NCBI RefSeq assembly: GCF_964340395.1
Contig: NC_135561.1
Coordinates: 2,460,001-2,524,000 of the forward strand
Origin: Glandiceps talaboti
Taxonomy: Eukaryota > Hemichordata > Enteropneusta > Spengelidae
Length of the DNA stretch: 64,000 bases
Direction of reading: 5' to 3'
Numbering within the stretch: the first letter of the stretch is position 1; each line of letters starts with the position of its first letter. Positions 41,893 to 55,370 of the stretch are shown one piece after another. A model generated the notes under the pieces. That model had not been told where the DNA came from, searched no databases, and was given only the letters and a program-made list of their open reading frames with translations. Both the position numbers and the translations under genes were made by a program.

Positions 41893-42699
41893 GTAAGTTG
41901 AAAATTTAAAAGAAATTTGGCGAGGACTTTTCAAGTTCTGAAGAAATTGTCCAGGTTAATACTTTGTTAGCATGAAGTACACGAAATCCGTTTAAATTTC
42001 AGCTAGTAGAACAAAATTCTTGCATGCTAACGCTTTATTCAGATAAGAACACTTCATCCGACGGTGCGAAGATACACTAGAAATGCACATAAGAAGTAAT
42101 AACTAAATAAGTCTGAAAAATATGCCAGACTATCGGATATCCGCAGATGGTGACGATACTCAATAATTTGAACTTTGACCACGTATCAAGTTTACAAGAG
42201 CTCAGTGAGTACCAGGGTTGAGCATAGCTATGGCTATACCAGTAATAATCATAATGTAATACATTTAACTGGTTCATTAGGACGGAGTTTGATTCACAAG
42301 ATAATGCACTACTTGTTTTAAATTGGGTGATTATTTAAGTGGTTAAAACAAGTTCACACAGAAGAGCATGCACTAAACTTTCAAAATTTTGTAATATGGA
42401 TGAAGCATGGAAGTGATACTTCCGTATGGATGGAGCTAGACTGGAAGATCCACCATTGATCCACTTATGTAGTCACTCGCTATCCCACTTTGAAGCTAAT
42501 GAGAGGTTACATTAACCATGGTAACGGAAGCAATGACAAATATTTCAGTTTAGGATAAGGCAAGCATGAGGTTACTGGAAAAAAAATCACTTCAATTTTG
42601 CACTGAATGCATTCAGTTAAAACTTTTGAAACAATCCAGAGGATGTCGCTGCTTTAACAATATTTGCATTTAATTGGATATTTGTACAGAATTGGAAAC

Positions 42700-43662
42700 A
42701 TGGCAGCCAAAGGTAAAGGAGAGAAGCCTATACAAGTTGGGCTTGATGTGCCTGAACATTCTGTAGCATATTTGTCAAGAACTATTGCCAAACTGAAAGA
42801 GGAAAAATCAGCATGGATTAAGAATAAGCATGAATTAGAATCAGAAATTGTTAGATTGCAAGAAGAGTGTCAAGCTTCTAACAAAAAAGATGAACATACT
42901 CTTGTAGAACATCAGTCATCACAGACTAATCATGTAGCAAAACTGTCGACTATGATACGTAATCTTAAAAGTGAGACACAAAAACTTGCCAAAGAGAACA
43001 AAGATCTGAAAACTGAAATTGTAAAATTTCATGAGGAAAGTGCTAGTCATCGGCAAGTGGATCCTGATCTCACTGTAGATGCAGTGGAAGAACCTCAAGA
43101 TTTTCTACAACAGTTACAGGAACATGAAACAGCAAGGAAAGAGGCAGAAGATAACTTCCAAGATATGCAATCATTTGTTGGTGATCTAAGACAACAAATA
43201 GAAGATTTAGAACACGAGCTGGGACAATCTAGAGAAGAAAATATACACCTGTTATCGTTAACAGAAATGCTACAGGGAGAAAAAACTACCATGCAAGCAA
43301 ACCTGAATGAAGCTGTCAGCAACATTTTGCTATTTAAAGAAAACTGTTCAATGAATTCAGAACAACAAGAGCGGATTGAAATGGTCCAAGCTTGCTTATC
43401 ATCACTGCATGAACAAGTTGGACCTCCACTTGTTGAACAACCACCAGAGGGCGCACTTCAACATGATGGCATTGCTGCTGATGATGATAACATAGATATG
43501 AAGTGTGTTATTTGTTATGAACGAGAGAGAAGTGTAGAGATCCGTCCTTGCATGCATGTTGTCATGTGTGATCGTTGTGCTGAGTTCCAGATGAATGAAA
43601 ATGGTACATGTCCAGTGGACAGAGAACCAATAGAGTCTATGACAAACATCATGGAATCCTAA
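42700..43662 (+). CDS. Coiled-coil protein with C-terminal RING finger (putative E3 ubiquitin ligase), 320 aa
   Basis: Start is the ATG at 42700 (MAAKGKGEKP), right after the TTTGTACAG acceptor; stop TAA at 43660. The protein has a long Glu/Lys/Gln-rich coiled coil from about residue 20 to 250 with two breaks (acidic QVDPDLTVDAVEEP near 120), then a RING at 269-311: CVIC, CMH, MCDRC and CPVD. The order is C-x2-C-x11-C-x-H-x3-C-x2-C-x10-C-P-x-D. The last zinc ligand is Asp where Cys is usual; Asp can bind zinc there, as in Rbx1. RING proteins pass ubiquitin from an E2 to substrate; the coiled coil would dimerise or select partners. It lies 3.8 kb from gene B in divergent orientation. I do not recognise a named orthologue. 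Confidence 0.85.
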   Translation: MAAKGKGEKPIQVGLDVPEHSVAYLSRTIAKLKEEKSAWIKNKHELESEIVRLQEECQASNKKDEHTLVEHQSSQTNHVAKLSTMIRNLKSETQKLAKENKDLKTEIVKFHEESASHRQVDPDLTVDAVEEPQDFLQQLQEHETARKEAEDNFQDMQSFVGDLRQQIEDLEHELGQSREENIHLLSLTEMLQGEKTTMQANLNEAVSNILLFKENCSMNSEQQERIEMVQACLSSLHEQVGPPLVEQPPEGALQHDGIAADDDNIDMKCVICYERERSVEIRPCMHVVMCDRCAEFQMNENGTCPVDREPIESMTNIMES

Positions 43663-46250
43663 AAAACACTGACACTATCCTAAACATTATAATACAGTAT
43701 TATAGAGTATATCTTTGCGAATTTAAGTTTGCACCAATTATGTAATCTTGCTAAAATTATGAAATATATCTAAGTGAATCTTAAAGTCATATGCATGCAG
43801 ATGATTCCACATCCATGACAGTCACAAACCATTAGCGGTCCAAGTGCAACAAACCCGCGGGCTTGCCTGGCGAAAACGGGTGTCATAAAAGTTGTTTGCA
43901 TCTCTAAAGTTGTTTGTAACGTTACTTATAATAGCCTATTAAATTGATAACAACTGATATAAGACAGACGGAGATAAGGTTTGCCTCAATTGACTCACTC
44001 CTTAGAAATGATCTTACACTGTGAACTACACTTTTGAATTATACTGATTTTTGTTATTAGAGAAAAGGTTACACGATGAAATTAAGTCACACATTCTTCG
44101 CTTACATTACAGTGAGAAGGATGGGAAGATATTGTCAATAATTTATAAGGAATCCTATGTATTGAGAATATTGTTTCATGTTGAAATGCCAAAAGTAGTG
44201 CCGGTGGGTAATAAAATGTTTTACAGCTGTTTACTTGTGTTATGTAAGAGCCCATCATCACATGTGTAAATATTGGTACTCTTTGATAACAAGTCCACTT
44301 GCTTGGCTAATGGCTTGTCCCAGTAATGTTACTTTCAAAATGGCATTTACTCAGTAAATATTATTGTCACCAGTGGATATGAGACAAATTGTGTAGCATT
44401 GACATATTTAAATATGTTATTCAATGTGAACTTCTGAAAAGTGTAGCAATCCCATACTTTTACAGTATTATTTTTTTCCTTAGAATATTTCCACAAGATG
44501 CCAAGATGGTTTAGTTACCAATATGTTAATGAGACTGTTTGCCTATGCAATGTTTGTGCATTGTTGTGGGGGGTAGGGGTGGGGGTGCATTTGATTTTCA
44601 CTTTTACCAAGATAACACATACTGAAAACAAGAGGGCCTGTTATGCTATTTAGAGAGAATACTGCATTATATTAACTTTGAAATATATCAAAATAAATGG
44701 ACTGTGGCCTTTATATAAATAGCAATGTTATATAGTGGAGGCAAACATAATATATGTATATATAAATAATAATAGTATTGATGCATTGAAGGTTGCATGA
44801 TAGAAATATCATTCCTTGGAGGGTGTGTGAGTTTTAGAGTTGGCGTATCCAGACACCAACCAATATTTTCTTTTTGATTCTAGAATATCTATAATTAATT
44901 TGCATTTAATTTTTGACAAGTTGTAGAATTTAGTATTTACTAAAAAGATAAGATATAATATGAACAGGAAAGTTTATGTATTATACATACTTGATGCAGA
45001 TAATCAACAAATCTGGGACACAAATGAACACGTTATCTTTATGGATGATCCATGTGCTATGTAAAAACACTATACGAAAAGTCATATTTGACCATGTCTT
45101 TCCACTGGGGTAAATCTTGAGCAGAGAATGTGTAAATATGGTGAGTATGAGATGAAGTTCCACCTTTGACTTAATTTACCCCTGGTGATCTCTCACCTGG
45201 GGGTTGTAGACAGTCAAAAGTGTCACTGTGTCTCATACTACCCCTGGATAGAGATGGCGGTTACTTGGGTCACATGTAGGGTAAAGGTTGGGTAAAGAGT
45301 AAATTGGACTTTTCATTTAGTGAAAAGCAACATTATTTCCATATGTAGAATAAAAGCATTTGTCGCACACCGCAAGCCTCGACTCCACATATCAAATATT
45401 AAAACGGCACAAGCTGGAACTGGAATGTTTTGTTGTTTTAAATACTGTTATATAAGATATTGTGACTAATTCGTAATACTGTACACTCAGAACAGCTGTA
45501 TTGAATGATCCGTTGGTATAAAACCCATCTACGTAGCTGTACACATACATGTAATATAGTACAATAAATCCCATCAGTTATTTTTGTGTCCGCACCCTAA
45601 AATCAGCACCCCAACGAGATCACAATTTCAACCTGTTACTTTACTACTAATGGACCTCTAATTAGCAGGTGGATTAATATACAATGTCTAATTATGATAT
45701 TTTATGACAATTTTCAGTTGGTGATTGTATGATTGAAAACACAATACCCCAGTTACAGCTAGAGGAGGGTTAAGATATAAAATTTACAATCTTTTTGTGG
45801 AAATTTAAAGTTATTACAAATGAAAACCATTGCCATTTTCTATTTACTTTGAATAAAAGTTTATTCGACAGACTCAATATGATACTGTGTTGAAGTAAAA
45901 TTGTCAGTGCAATCTCTTTACTAAATTAAATGTGTCTAAAAACATTGAGGATGAAAATGCCACTTCTTTATTTAACGAGTGATCTGTTCAGTGCTGAAAG
46001 AATAGTGACCTTCTGATCCTTTTAAAACTTTATATGTACTTTACAAGTACACATAGTCATTTCTTGTTACTTTATTTCATATATCACTGAGTTCCATATT
46101 AATGAAATAGTCATGATTCATATCAATCCCAAGGAAGCAACGGCTTGTATGATTGTCTTTTGCAACATCTAGTAAATCGCAACGGAATATTAATGTCTGC
46201 CATTGCAGTCCCAAATACACGCTTGTTCCTCAACCGTTGTGACAATGTGA
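43663..46250. other. Intergenic stretch, nothing recognised
   Basis: Downstream of the RING gene. AT-rich, with a G-rich GGGGGGTAGGGGTGGGGG patch at about 44568-44586 but no repeat or coding signal I can support. Confidence 0.5.
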
Positions 46251-46253
46251 TCA

Positions 46254-47157
46254 ACCATTGAAGTATCACCGATGATACTACCATGGAAGTATCTCCGATG
46301 ATACAACCTTGGAAGTATCTCCGATGATACAATCTTGGAAGTATCTCCGATGATACAACCTTGGAAGTATCTACGATGATTCAACCTTGGAAGTATCTGC
46401 GATGATACAACCATGGAAGTATCTCCGATGATGCAACCTTCGAAGTATCACCGATGTACAACCTTGGAAGTATCTCCGATGATACACATCATGGAAGTAT
46501 TTCCGATGATACAACCTTGGAAGTATCTCCGATGATACAACCATGGAAGTATCACCGATGATACAACCGTGGAAGTATCTCCGATGTACAACCTTAGAAG
46601 TATCTCCGATGATACAACCATGGAAGTATCTCCGATGATACAACCTTGGAAGTATCTCCGATGATACAACCATGGAAGTATCACCGATGATACAACCTTG
46701 GAAGTATCACCGATGATACAACCCTGGAAGTATCTCCGATGTACAACCATGGAAGAATCACCGATGATACAACCGTGGAAGTATCTCCGATGATACAACC
46801 ATGGAAGTATCTCCGATGATACAACCGTGGAAGTATCTCCGATGATACAACCTTGGAAGTATCTCCGATGATACAACCATTGAAGTATCTCCGATGATAC
46901 AACCTTGGAAGTATCTCTGATGATACAACCTTGGAAGTATATCCGATGATACAACCATGGAAGTATCACCGATGTACAACTTTGGAAGTATCACCGATGA
47001 TACAACCGTGGAAGTATCACCTATGGTACAACCTTGGAAGTATCTCCGATGATACAACCTTGGAAGTATCACCGATGATACACACCATGGAAGTATCACC
47101 GATGATACAACCATTGAAGTATCTCCGATAATACAACCATGGAAGTATCACTGATGG
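46254..47157. repeat. 26-bp minisatellite, about 35 units
   Basis: Unit GATGATACAACCTTGGAAGT followed by ATCTCC, with ATGG/TTGG/GTGG variants, CACC in place of CTCC, and 24-bp units lacking two bases (GATGTACAACC). Each unit contains GTATC-6-GATAC and so is partly self-complementary. All frames stay open on the minus strand because 26-bp units rotate the frame; the resulting 60-170 residue frames are not taken as genes. Confidence 0.95.
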
Positions 47158-48294
47158 TACTTCCATGGATCGAATAAGCGTACGTTGACACATAGACCCT
47201 TCAGCCACTATGGTTGACAGTACTTTTAACGTTAACTGACCCTTCAATGGAATATAACGATGATCTGTTTGACCCAATTACAACGAGCAGGTGGCATCTC
47301 AACTAATTACAATGGCTGTATATTGACCTTTTCAATGACGTTCTAACGAACAGGAGACAGCTTGTCTTACCTACGACCTTACTTCAGTGGCATGCACTGA
47401 AATTCGAGCCTAATCAACGTTTAGCGAACACAACATCACTCACAATTAAAGAGAAGTATGTATTTCCCCAAAGCCTTCTCAATCTAACAAGGCATAACCC
47501 GACAGCCAGACACAAGATTTTCAACATGAACGACTTCTAAGTTCTAGACGTAAGGCAGAGGAAAATAGAAAAAAATTAAGAATGGAACTGATTCATTTTT
47601 TAACCAAAATGTTGACATCAAATAACAATGATGATAAAATGGATTATTTCAGAGTCGAATACAAAGTTTACATTTACTAAATCCAATTTAAAGCAAAGTT
47701 TATGTTTTTCGATATCAGAGTTTTTTTTCAGCTTTTTTGGCGGGAAAAAAATTTGCCCGAAAGATCTAGTTAACAGTCATTAAGCTTATGAATATTCATG
47801 GATTGAAGATTCATTACCGTGTATGATTATTTGAATTAAGTTTGATATTTACATTTTTTGAAACAAGTACTTCCGTATATATGAACTACACTTTTAGATT
47901 TATTCTGCAAATATTCAAAAGTATGCTGTTGGAATGTAGACAATATTCCATAGGCGTACGCGTGATATGACCGTCTTGTAACACTTTCCAGTCTAGACCA
48001 GTAAACCTATCACTTGCATTGAAATTTCTATTCACCGCAGTAGTCGGTTACAAATATTTATCTTTTCTATCATCACTAACTATTTAACAATTAATTCGAC
48101 TAAAATATTTTTTTGTCGACGTGCTTATTTTGTCATGCTTGAAGGGAACCGAGTGCTTTGATACGCCTATCAATCTTTTATCATGCAGACAATTTGATAA
48201 AAGCAAACTGTAGTGTTGAAAGTTCTGCCAGCAGCTGTATATTACATGTAGTTATCTGTATTCCAATGAAGTGGGTATGGGATGTATGGAATTA

Positions 48295-48843
48295 CAACAA
48301 TGTTCGACCAACTATCTCTTAGTCTGTCTCAAGCTGTGCTAAAACTACCTACTAGCAGCAAGTTTCCTATCTATTGATCACAGTGTAATCTTTCACTTCC
48401 CGAAGTTTAATTGTAAACAAGTTGTTGATAAGACCAAGACTGGCTAGTCACTCCACAGATAATATGACGCACATACATACATACATACATACATACATAC
48501 ATACATACATACATACATACATACATACATACACACACTCACTCACTCGCTCACTTCACTCACTGAGATGGTAGACAAACAACTCCAACATTTGATGTTA
48601 AATTAGCAACTAGAACACAATACAACATTGCAACTTTGTTTGTTATACCAGATTAGATATCCCACTGTGTCGTTATCCCGAAGACTCTATTTCAAACTCC
48701 ATTGGTGAAATGTACACTAATTAAACATCAAGGAGTGAAAGATTACACTGTGAGGGTCTATGGATCAATAGAGAAACTTGCTGGTAGTAGGTAGTTTTAC
48801 TGAGCACAGCATGAGACTAAGAGATACAGTTGGTCGAACTTTG
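48295..48843. mobile_element. MITE of about 549 bp with about 115-bp inverted ends
   Basis: Left arm 48295-48417 and right arm 48719-48843 are reverse complements: GTTCGACCAACTATCTC on the left, GAGATACAGTTGGTCGAAC on the right. Both ends abut TA (48293-48294 and 48844-48845). The centre carries a (CATA)n microsatellite at 48472-48532. Confidence 0.7.
48472..48532. repeat. (CATA)n microsatellite
   Basis: About 15 units followed by a short CACT/CTCA run, inside the MITE. Confidence 0.95.
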
Positions 48844-48849
48844 TACTAG

Positions 48850-49905
48850 TCTAAACACAGCTGCAGTGGTTTCCTTTGTATTCTGGATTCTTTATTCCAT
48901 TACAATATTTTATTCCATCTATCAAAACACGTATTCATCAAAGTAAACATTATTTTCTTTTATTTTGTTTTAGTTGAAAACATTCGTCTAGAAATGATGA
49001 CATCACTAGACGTCATACGTTACTCCTCTCAATGTTGATAATTCATATTCCATAATTTGGCTTCAACGCGATAGGTCAAATGTTTTAGCAATGTTCCATG
49101 TTATGGAAGAATCAAAGAGTGTTAAATTCTTCAGAATGTTACTATGAGTCTATATATTTTTACGTGTTTTCAGCATAGGGGTACGTAGCTACTACCGGGT
49201 ATTTCTCAGATTGTTAGTTTCCTTGTCTACGGGCTAAATATAATAAGAATTGACTTGAATTATACACCCTACCTTTTGAGTAGAACGTATATTGATACAT
49301 TTGTAGTATCAGGATTCGTGTGATATTTTCCTTACGAAAACAGCAATCTAAGCAATAATTAGTGCCCCTACACTTTTCGTAAAAAATTGGTTGACAGAAC
49401 AAGTATTCTATATTCATATGAAATATACAGTTTCTGGTGAGCGCGAGCATCACTTACGATCTTTTTTCTGTTTGTCCAGCTCATACAGTTTGCAGATTTG
49501 GGGAAAACACAAAAATAATCCTACCTACTTTAATGAAGACAACGGCAGAGCCAACCATGAACAAGCAAATGACATCTGCCTCACAGACACACTTGCTCTA
49601 AAGTAGTAAATAAAAAGAACAGTAACTGCCATATAAAGTAGAATGAGTGACAGGTTTGTTGAGAATAAAAAAAAAGAAAAGGAAAAAAAAAATGGGTCGT
49701 CGCACCAATACGTCCTGACCAGAACTTGTGTTTTTTTGCCTAATAGAGTCGATGTATCAATCGCCGATGTTTTTTATTTTGATATAAATTCTTGCTTTCA
49801 AGTGTGTTCATGCGAACAGTAGGGTGAGCTATTTTATCGGGTAGCATAGGATCGTGACTAACACTTCTCGTAATCTAGATGTGGATGATTGAATTGCGAT
49901 CTTTA
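48850..49905. other. Intergenic stretch, nothing recognised
   Basis: AT-rich single-copy-looking sequence. No exon with convincing borders or repeat was seen. Confidence 0.4.
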
Positions 49906-49909
49906 GTTC

Positions 49910-50063
49910 TCACTCACTCACTCACTCACTCACTCACTCACTCACTCACTCACTCACTCACTCACTCACTCACTCACTCACTCACTCACTCACTCACTCA
50001 CTCACTCACTCACTCACTCACTCACTCACTCACTCACTCACTCACTCACTCACTCACTCACTC
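49910..50063. repeat. (CTCA)n microsatellite
   Basis: About 38 uninterrupted units; the Leu-Thr-His-Ser frame across it is an artefact. Confidence 0.95.
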
Positions 50064-51850
50064 ATTCATTACTCACTCACATATCTGTTTAACGGCATAC
50101 ATCACCACCTATTTAGCAACAATCTCTTGATCAGCTCGTAAATGAAATCGTAAAAGATCCATAAAATGAACATTGTCGATATTGAAGCCCGGTTCCAGCT
50201 CTGGTTCCGGTTTTGATTTACCGGCAAAGATAAATTTGTATGTGATGCAATTATAATATTAGTGACGTAACTACAAAGGTGTGGGAGGTAGGTTTACTTT
50301 TGTACTCTCTCTTAACTGTGGACAATGGAGGGCGCCAGCACAGTTGAATGACACAAATTAGCGTCAATTGTCATTTATGTCAACAATGTTCGATCGATAA
50401 ACAGCAATCGTTACTACTGCATACACTGAGCACTGAGACAAAAGTCGCTGAAAACCCGTGAAGTGATTTTCGTGTTTGTTCTCAATCGTGGACGCTCTGT
50501 GTAAGTTATATATTCGACCGAGGAGACCGAACACCGGTGAATGTATAGACGCGTGCTGATCTGGTCGGTGAGTATCCAGTTAATCATTGCTATAGGGTAC
50601 ACGTACCGTTTGACATTTTTAGTTGAACTATCAAACTGCACGCTCTCACATGCATTGTAGTGACACTGTCATCCTGGACCATAGTCGACGGTAAAGCGGT
50701 AGTTAGCAGACAACACAGGTAACAAAATCTAGTTGAACACACATTCAACAATTTGAACGGTGTTATTACATTGAAATTAAATATGTTAAATATCACATTG
50801 TCTAGTCAAACATTAAATTTCGTCGGCCATACCCTTAGAAGTGTTACAGAGTCGAGCCGTGAAACCTATCGTTTGTTTTACATCTATTCAGCTATGACAT
50901 GATCAGGTATGTCGCAAGTGCAGAGCACCCATGAACGATATGACTAGACAATAAACATAGATAGATAGATTACATGTAATAATAGCAAGGGCATACACAG
51001 TCACATCACTGTGTTAAACATTAAGAAAGGCCTATAAAAACGATATACTATAAAGGACACTTAGCACGGTAAATGATTCATACTCAGCAGTATTTGATTT
51101 TGACTTGTTCTAAAAGAAATATAACAGTTTATAATATGAGTGTGTTGGAACCTATGTCCTTATATAGAGATGGCATTTCTATCAATATTGATTTTCAAAA
51201 TTAATAAAAAAATTCCTGAAAATAGAGTAATTGGAGTTGTCACTCTGTTAACGTGGAATTTATATAGTGTTTAGTAGGTCATACGTTATATTCATACACA
51301 CATCGACATCATTATTTCCCTTTATTCAATAAGGGAAAACAAGTGTATGCCGCTTTCCTATAGACAGGGCCACGACTATCGTAATGACTTACAGGGTACT
51401 GAATGTAACCTCTTTTTGTACAACTTCCAATAAAAATGTCCTTAATTGGAACACTTCAAGAAACACATACATTGCGCTTTTAAAACACTTAGAAGTAAAT
51501 AATAATGTCTGAGCTACAAATGAAGACAATTTCTCCATATAGTATATGACCTGACCCGTATTTTGTAGTTTTCAAGGTAAAATCCTTTGACGCTCACAGC
51601 GATGTCAATTGTGATTTGTGATTCAAGTCTGGACAGATTCAGATGTATTTATTGTCGTTTAGCGAGTTTCAGTGACAGTGGTTCATCAGATAAAATATAT
51701 TTCCATACAAAGTGGGTGATCGTACTCTTTAGGAAGTAAATTATACTCGTCTAAGTGATTGTAATTCTTATATGTTGTTACCATGGCAATGGAAATAAAG
51801 AAAAAAACCGGAAAAAATAACCTGAGAGACAACCAAACCTAAAATGCAAG
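50064..51850. other. Intergenic stretch, nothing recognised
   Basis: The part at 50160-50560 has more CG dinucleotides and a TGACGTAA motif (about 50261), so it could be regulatory, but no gene start was found next to it. Confidence 0.35.
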
Positions 51851-51851
51851 C

Positions 51852-52039
51852 AAACAAACAAACAAACAGATCAGACAGTTATACATACATACATACATAC
51901 ATACATACATACATACATACATACATACATACATACATACATACATACATACATACATACATGCATAAGCAGACATACAGAGGCAGACATACATATAGAC
52001 AGACATACATGCATTCAAACAAACATATACAATATACAA

Positions 52040-52094
<55 letters not shown>

Positions 52095-52130
52095 AACAAA
52101 CAAACAAACAAACAAACAAACAAACAAAAC
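51852..52130. repeat. Compound microsatellite (CAAA, CATA, CAGA, CAAA)
   Basis: (CAAA)n at 51852-51868, (CATA)n at 51885-51962, interrupted AGAC/CATA, (CAGA)n at 52040-52085 and (CAAA)n at 52090-52128. Confidence 0.95.
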
Positions 52131-52602
52131 TGTAACAATGATTCATAAATTACAAAATGTTGAACATATTCTTAAGATTGATCAATTTCAATGTGTGCTT
52201 GACGTCTTTATTTTTAATTTATGATAAAAATACCGTAAGCATCCCACTAACTATCAACAGGACAGATCAAATGCTAAGTGATATTTTCTATAGTCACCTA
52301 TTTATAACCTTCATCCTAAGATCCACTGCCTCTAGTACATATAAGTCTGTATATATCTCATCAACTTTGTCTTTCAATGCTTGGCATTGTATTGCTTACG
52401 TATACTAGTATCGTTTATCGAACTAAAGTACTATGCCCGGTGCGTGTTTTACCGTCGAGAACTGAACGTTGTGCTCCGATCACTTGGTAAGAGGGGATTG
52501 GTACCGTTGCCTGAGGCTGTTACACACTCGGAGAGTCCGCAAAAGAGAATGCTTTATTGAAATTTCCGAATCGTTACCGCATAGCTTATTAGAAGACCTA
52601 CA

Positions 52603-52645
52603 TTAAATCATAGACAGTAGTCTCCCCTCTACTGTCTATGATTAA
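52603..52645. repeat. Short perfect hairpin
   Basis: AATCATAGACAGTAG and CTACTGTCTATGATT form a 15-bp perfect stem, extended with one mismatch, around an 8-nt TCTCCCCT loop. It could be a foldback remnant or a transcribed hairpin. Confidence 0.6.
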
Positions 52646-53414
52646 ATGCTATTTTCTGAAATACAAATGTAGCATGTCATGTAAACAAATCACACGCTGT
52701 GTGTCACTATGTACTATATCAACATAGAGCAACTGCGTATATTAGTCTACGACTCTCCTATTCATTTAAGGAAGCAATAATACCTGTTTTATTCTCATTT
52801 TATTTTAAACACAAAGGGACTCCAGTCCGTAGGTACATATGGTATAGAAGACATTGACTACGTTAATCTTGCCGGAGGGCAATATTGTAAATTCACTTGA
52901 ATGAACGCTATCAGACTCCTAGGTTCGTCCAGGAAGGCTTAAAGCAATAATAGGTTGAGGCAAAGCAAAAAATGACAAAAATAGATTTTAATTATGAACT
53001 AAAATATCAGACAATGATGTGTAATCTCTGGGCGTAAAGAATGACAATTTGAAAGCTAGCCCAGAAAGAAATACATTATCTGACCGTATAATATAAGAAA
53101 GAACAGTAATATAATGCCTGTTCAGGAAATTAATCACGAAGGGCTTTACAAACTCATGGAGACAAAACAGCTGGGATGCTTGCTGTGTATGTATATATGT
53201 ATTGTTTAAGACAGCAATAATAACCACCCAACCAACCAACATATGAAATCCGAAGCTAAGCTAATATTCATTTATGATAACCACATTGGCTAAAAATAGG
53301 TGTTTAAAATTTAAGAACCTAGTCTAGTTCATGTACAGTATCGTTACGATTTATACCTTCACTCACAGTCTAGTCAAAGCTGTTGCTCTAGAAGTCATGA
53401 GATGCAATTTAAAA

Positions 53415-53640
53415 TTCATCCACAGCCACCCACACAGCCATTAACATCATGTTCTTGTTAATCAATCACAAAATTCTAACAGTCCCTCATAAAGTTAGTG
53501 TTTAATAGGGCAGTTATGTAATGATATATGTATCAGCTCAGGATGTTACTTATACACTGATTACGTCACTATAGCAGCTGGGGGTTCACTGATTAGATGA
53601 ACAATTTTCTGTGCTGATAGAGGGGACTTTGACCAGACTG
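53415..53640. repeat. Dispersed repeat, copy 3
   Basis: Matches 35525-35765 over its length: GCCACCCACACAG, AATCAATCACAAAATTCT, AAGTTAGTGTT, GGGGGTTCACT. Same orientation. Confidence 0.6.
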
Positions 53641-53826
53641 TGGTTAGACCACAGTTTTCATCCAGACTATGAAGAACCCATCCCCGTCTTTTCGCATTCA
53701 GACAGTAGAAGGGACATGGTCAAGATCTGAGCATATATCTTGTTATCTTTGTTCTTTCTCTATCACACGTTATTATTCTAAGTTAAATTCATTTAATTAT
53801 CACTAAGAACTGTGATATTTGTAACA

Positions 53827-53896
53827 TATCATAACATAACATAACATAACATAACATAACATAACATAACATAACATAACATAACATAACATAACA
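53827..53896. repeat. (ATAAC)n pentanucleotide microsatellite
   Basis: About 14 perfect units. Confidence 0.95.
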
Positions 53897-54043
53897 AGTG
53901 TAAAGTTAGATGAACGAGTCATTATTCATTCCAAACGTCAGGTTTGTATTTATTGACCAGGACTGCTTTACTTATCATTTTTACACTTTTTTTCACATGC
54001 ATACATGCATACAGCATGTTATACACAAGAAGCAAATTTAACA

Positions 54044-54724
<681 letters not shown>

Positions 54725-54840
54725 AATTTAATGTAAAGAAGGCTGGTGAATATATTAAAAACTAGCCATTTTACAGGTTTGTATTTGACATAATGTATCA
54801 AATGTTTAATTTCTATATTCCAGCGTTACTAGGCAAATAT

Positions 54841-55370
54841 CATTCTTTGGTAGCACTGTAATTTCTAATATCATTCTTTGGTAGCACGGTAATTTCTAAT
54901 ATTCTTTGGTAGCACTGTAATTTATAATATTCTTTGGTAGCACTGTAATTTATAATATTCTTTGATAGCACTGTAATTTATAATATTCTTTGACAGCACT
55001 GCAATTTATAATATTATTCTTTGACAGCACTGTAATTTATAATATTATTCTTTGACAGCACTGTAATTTATAATATCATTCTTTGACAGCACTGTAATTT
55101 ATAATATCATTCTTTGACAGCACTGTAATTTTTAATATTCTTTGATAGCACTGTAATTTATAATATCATTCTTTGACAGCACTGTAATAATATCATTCTT
55201 TGATAGCATTGTAATTTCTAATATCATTCTTTGATAGCACTGTAATTTATAATATCATTCCTTGATAGCACTGTAATTTCTAATATTATTCTTTGATAGC
55301 ACTGTAATTTTTATATTATTCTTTGATAGCAATGGTATTTCTATGTTATTCTTTGATAACACTGTAACGG
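54841..55370. repeat. Minisatellite of about 28-33 bp units, about 18 copies
   Basis: Unit core ATTCTTTGACAGCACTGTAA followed by TTTATAATATC; copies differ by 3-base steps (ATT/ATC insertions) and by GGTAGC, GATAGC or GACAGC. Confidence 0.9.

Larger units (their letters stand above)
38879..42689. other. Divergent region between gene B and the RING gene
   Basis: Expected to hold the non-coding first exon and promoter of gene B on the minus strand and those of the RING gene on the plus strand. A LINE 3' tail lies at about 39050-39290. No coding exon was recognised. Confidence 0.5.

Noticed and set aside
46190-47277. Several 70-173 residue frames on the minus strand in the 26-bp array
   Set aside because: All frames are open in the repeat; no unique coding sequence or start. 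Kept only as a finding about the satellite.
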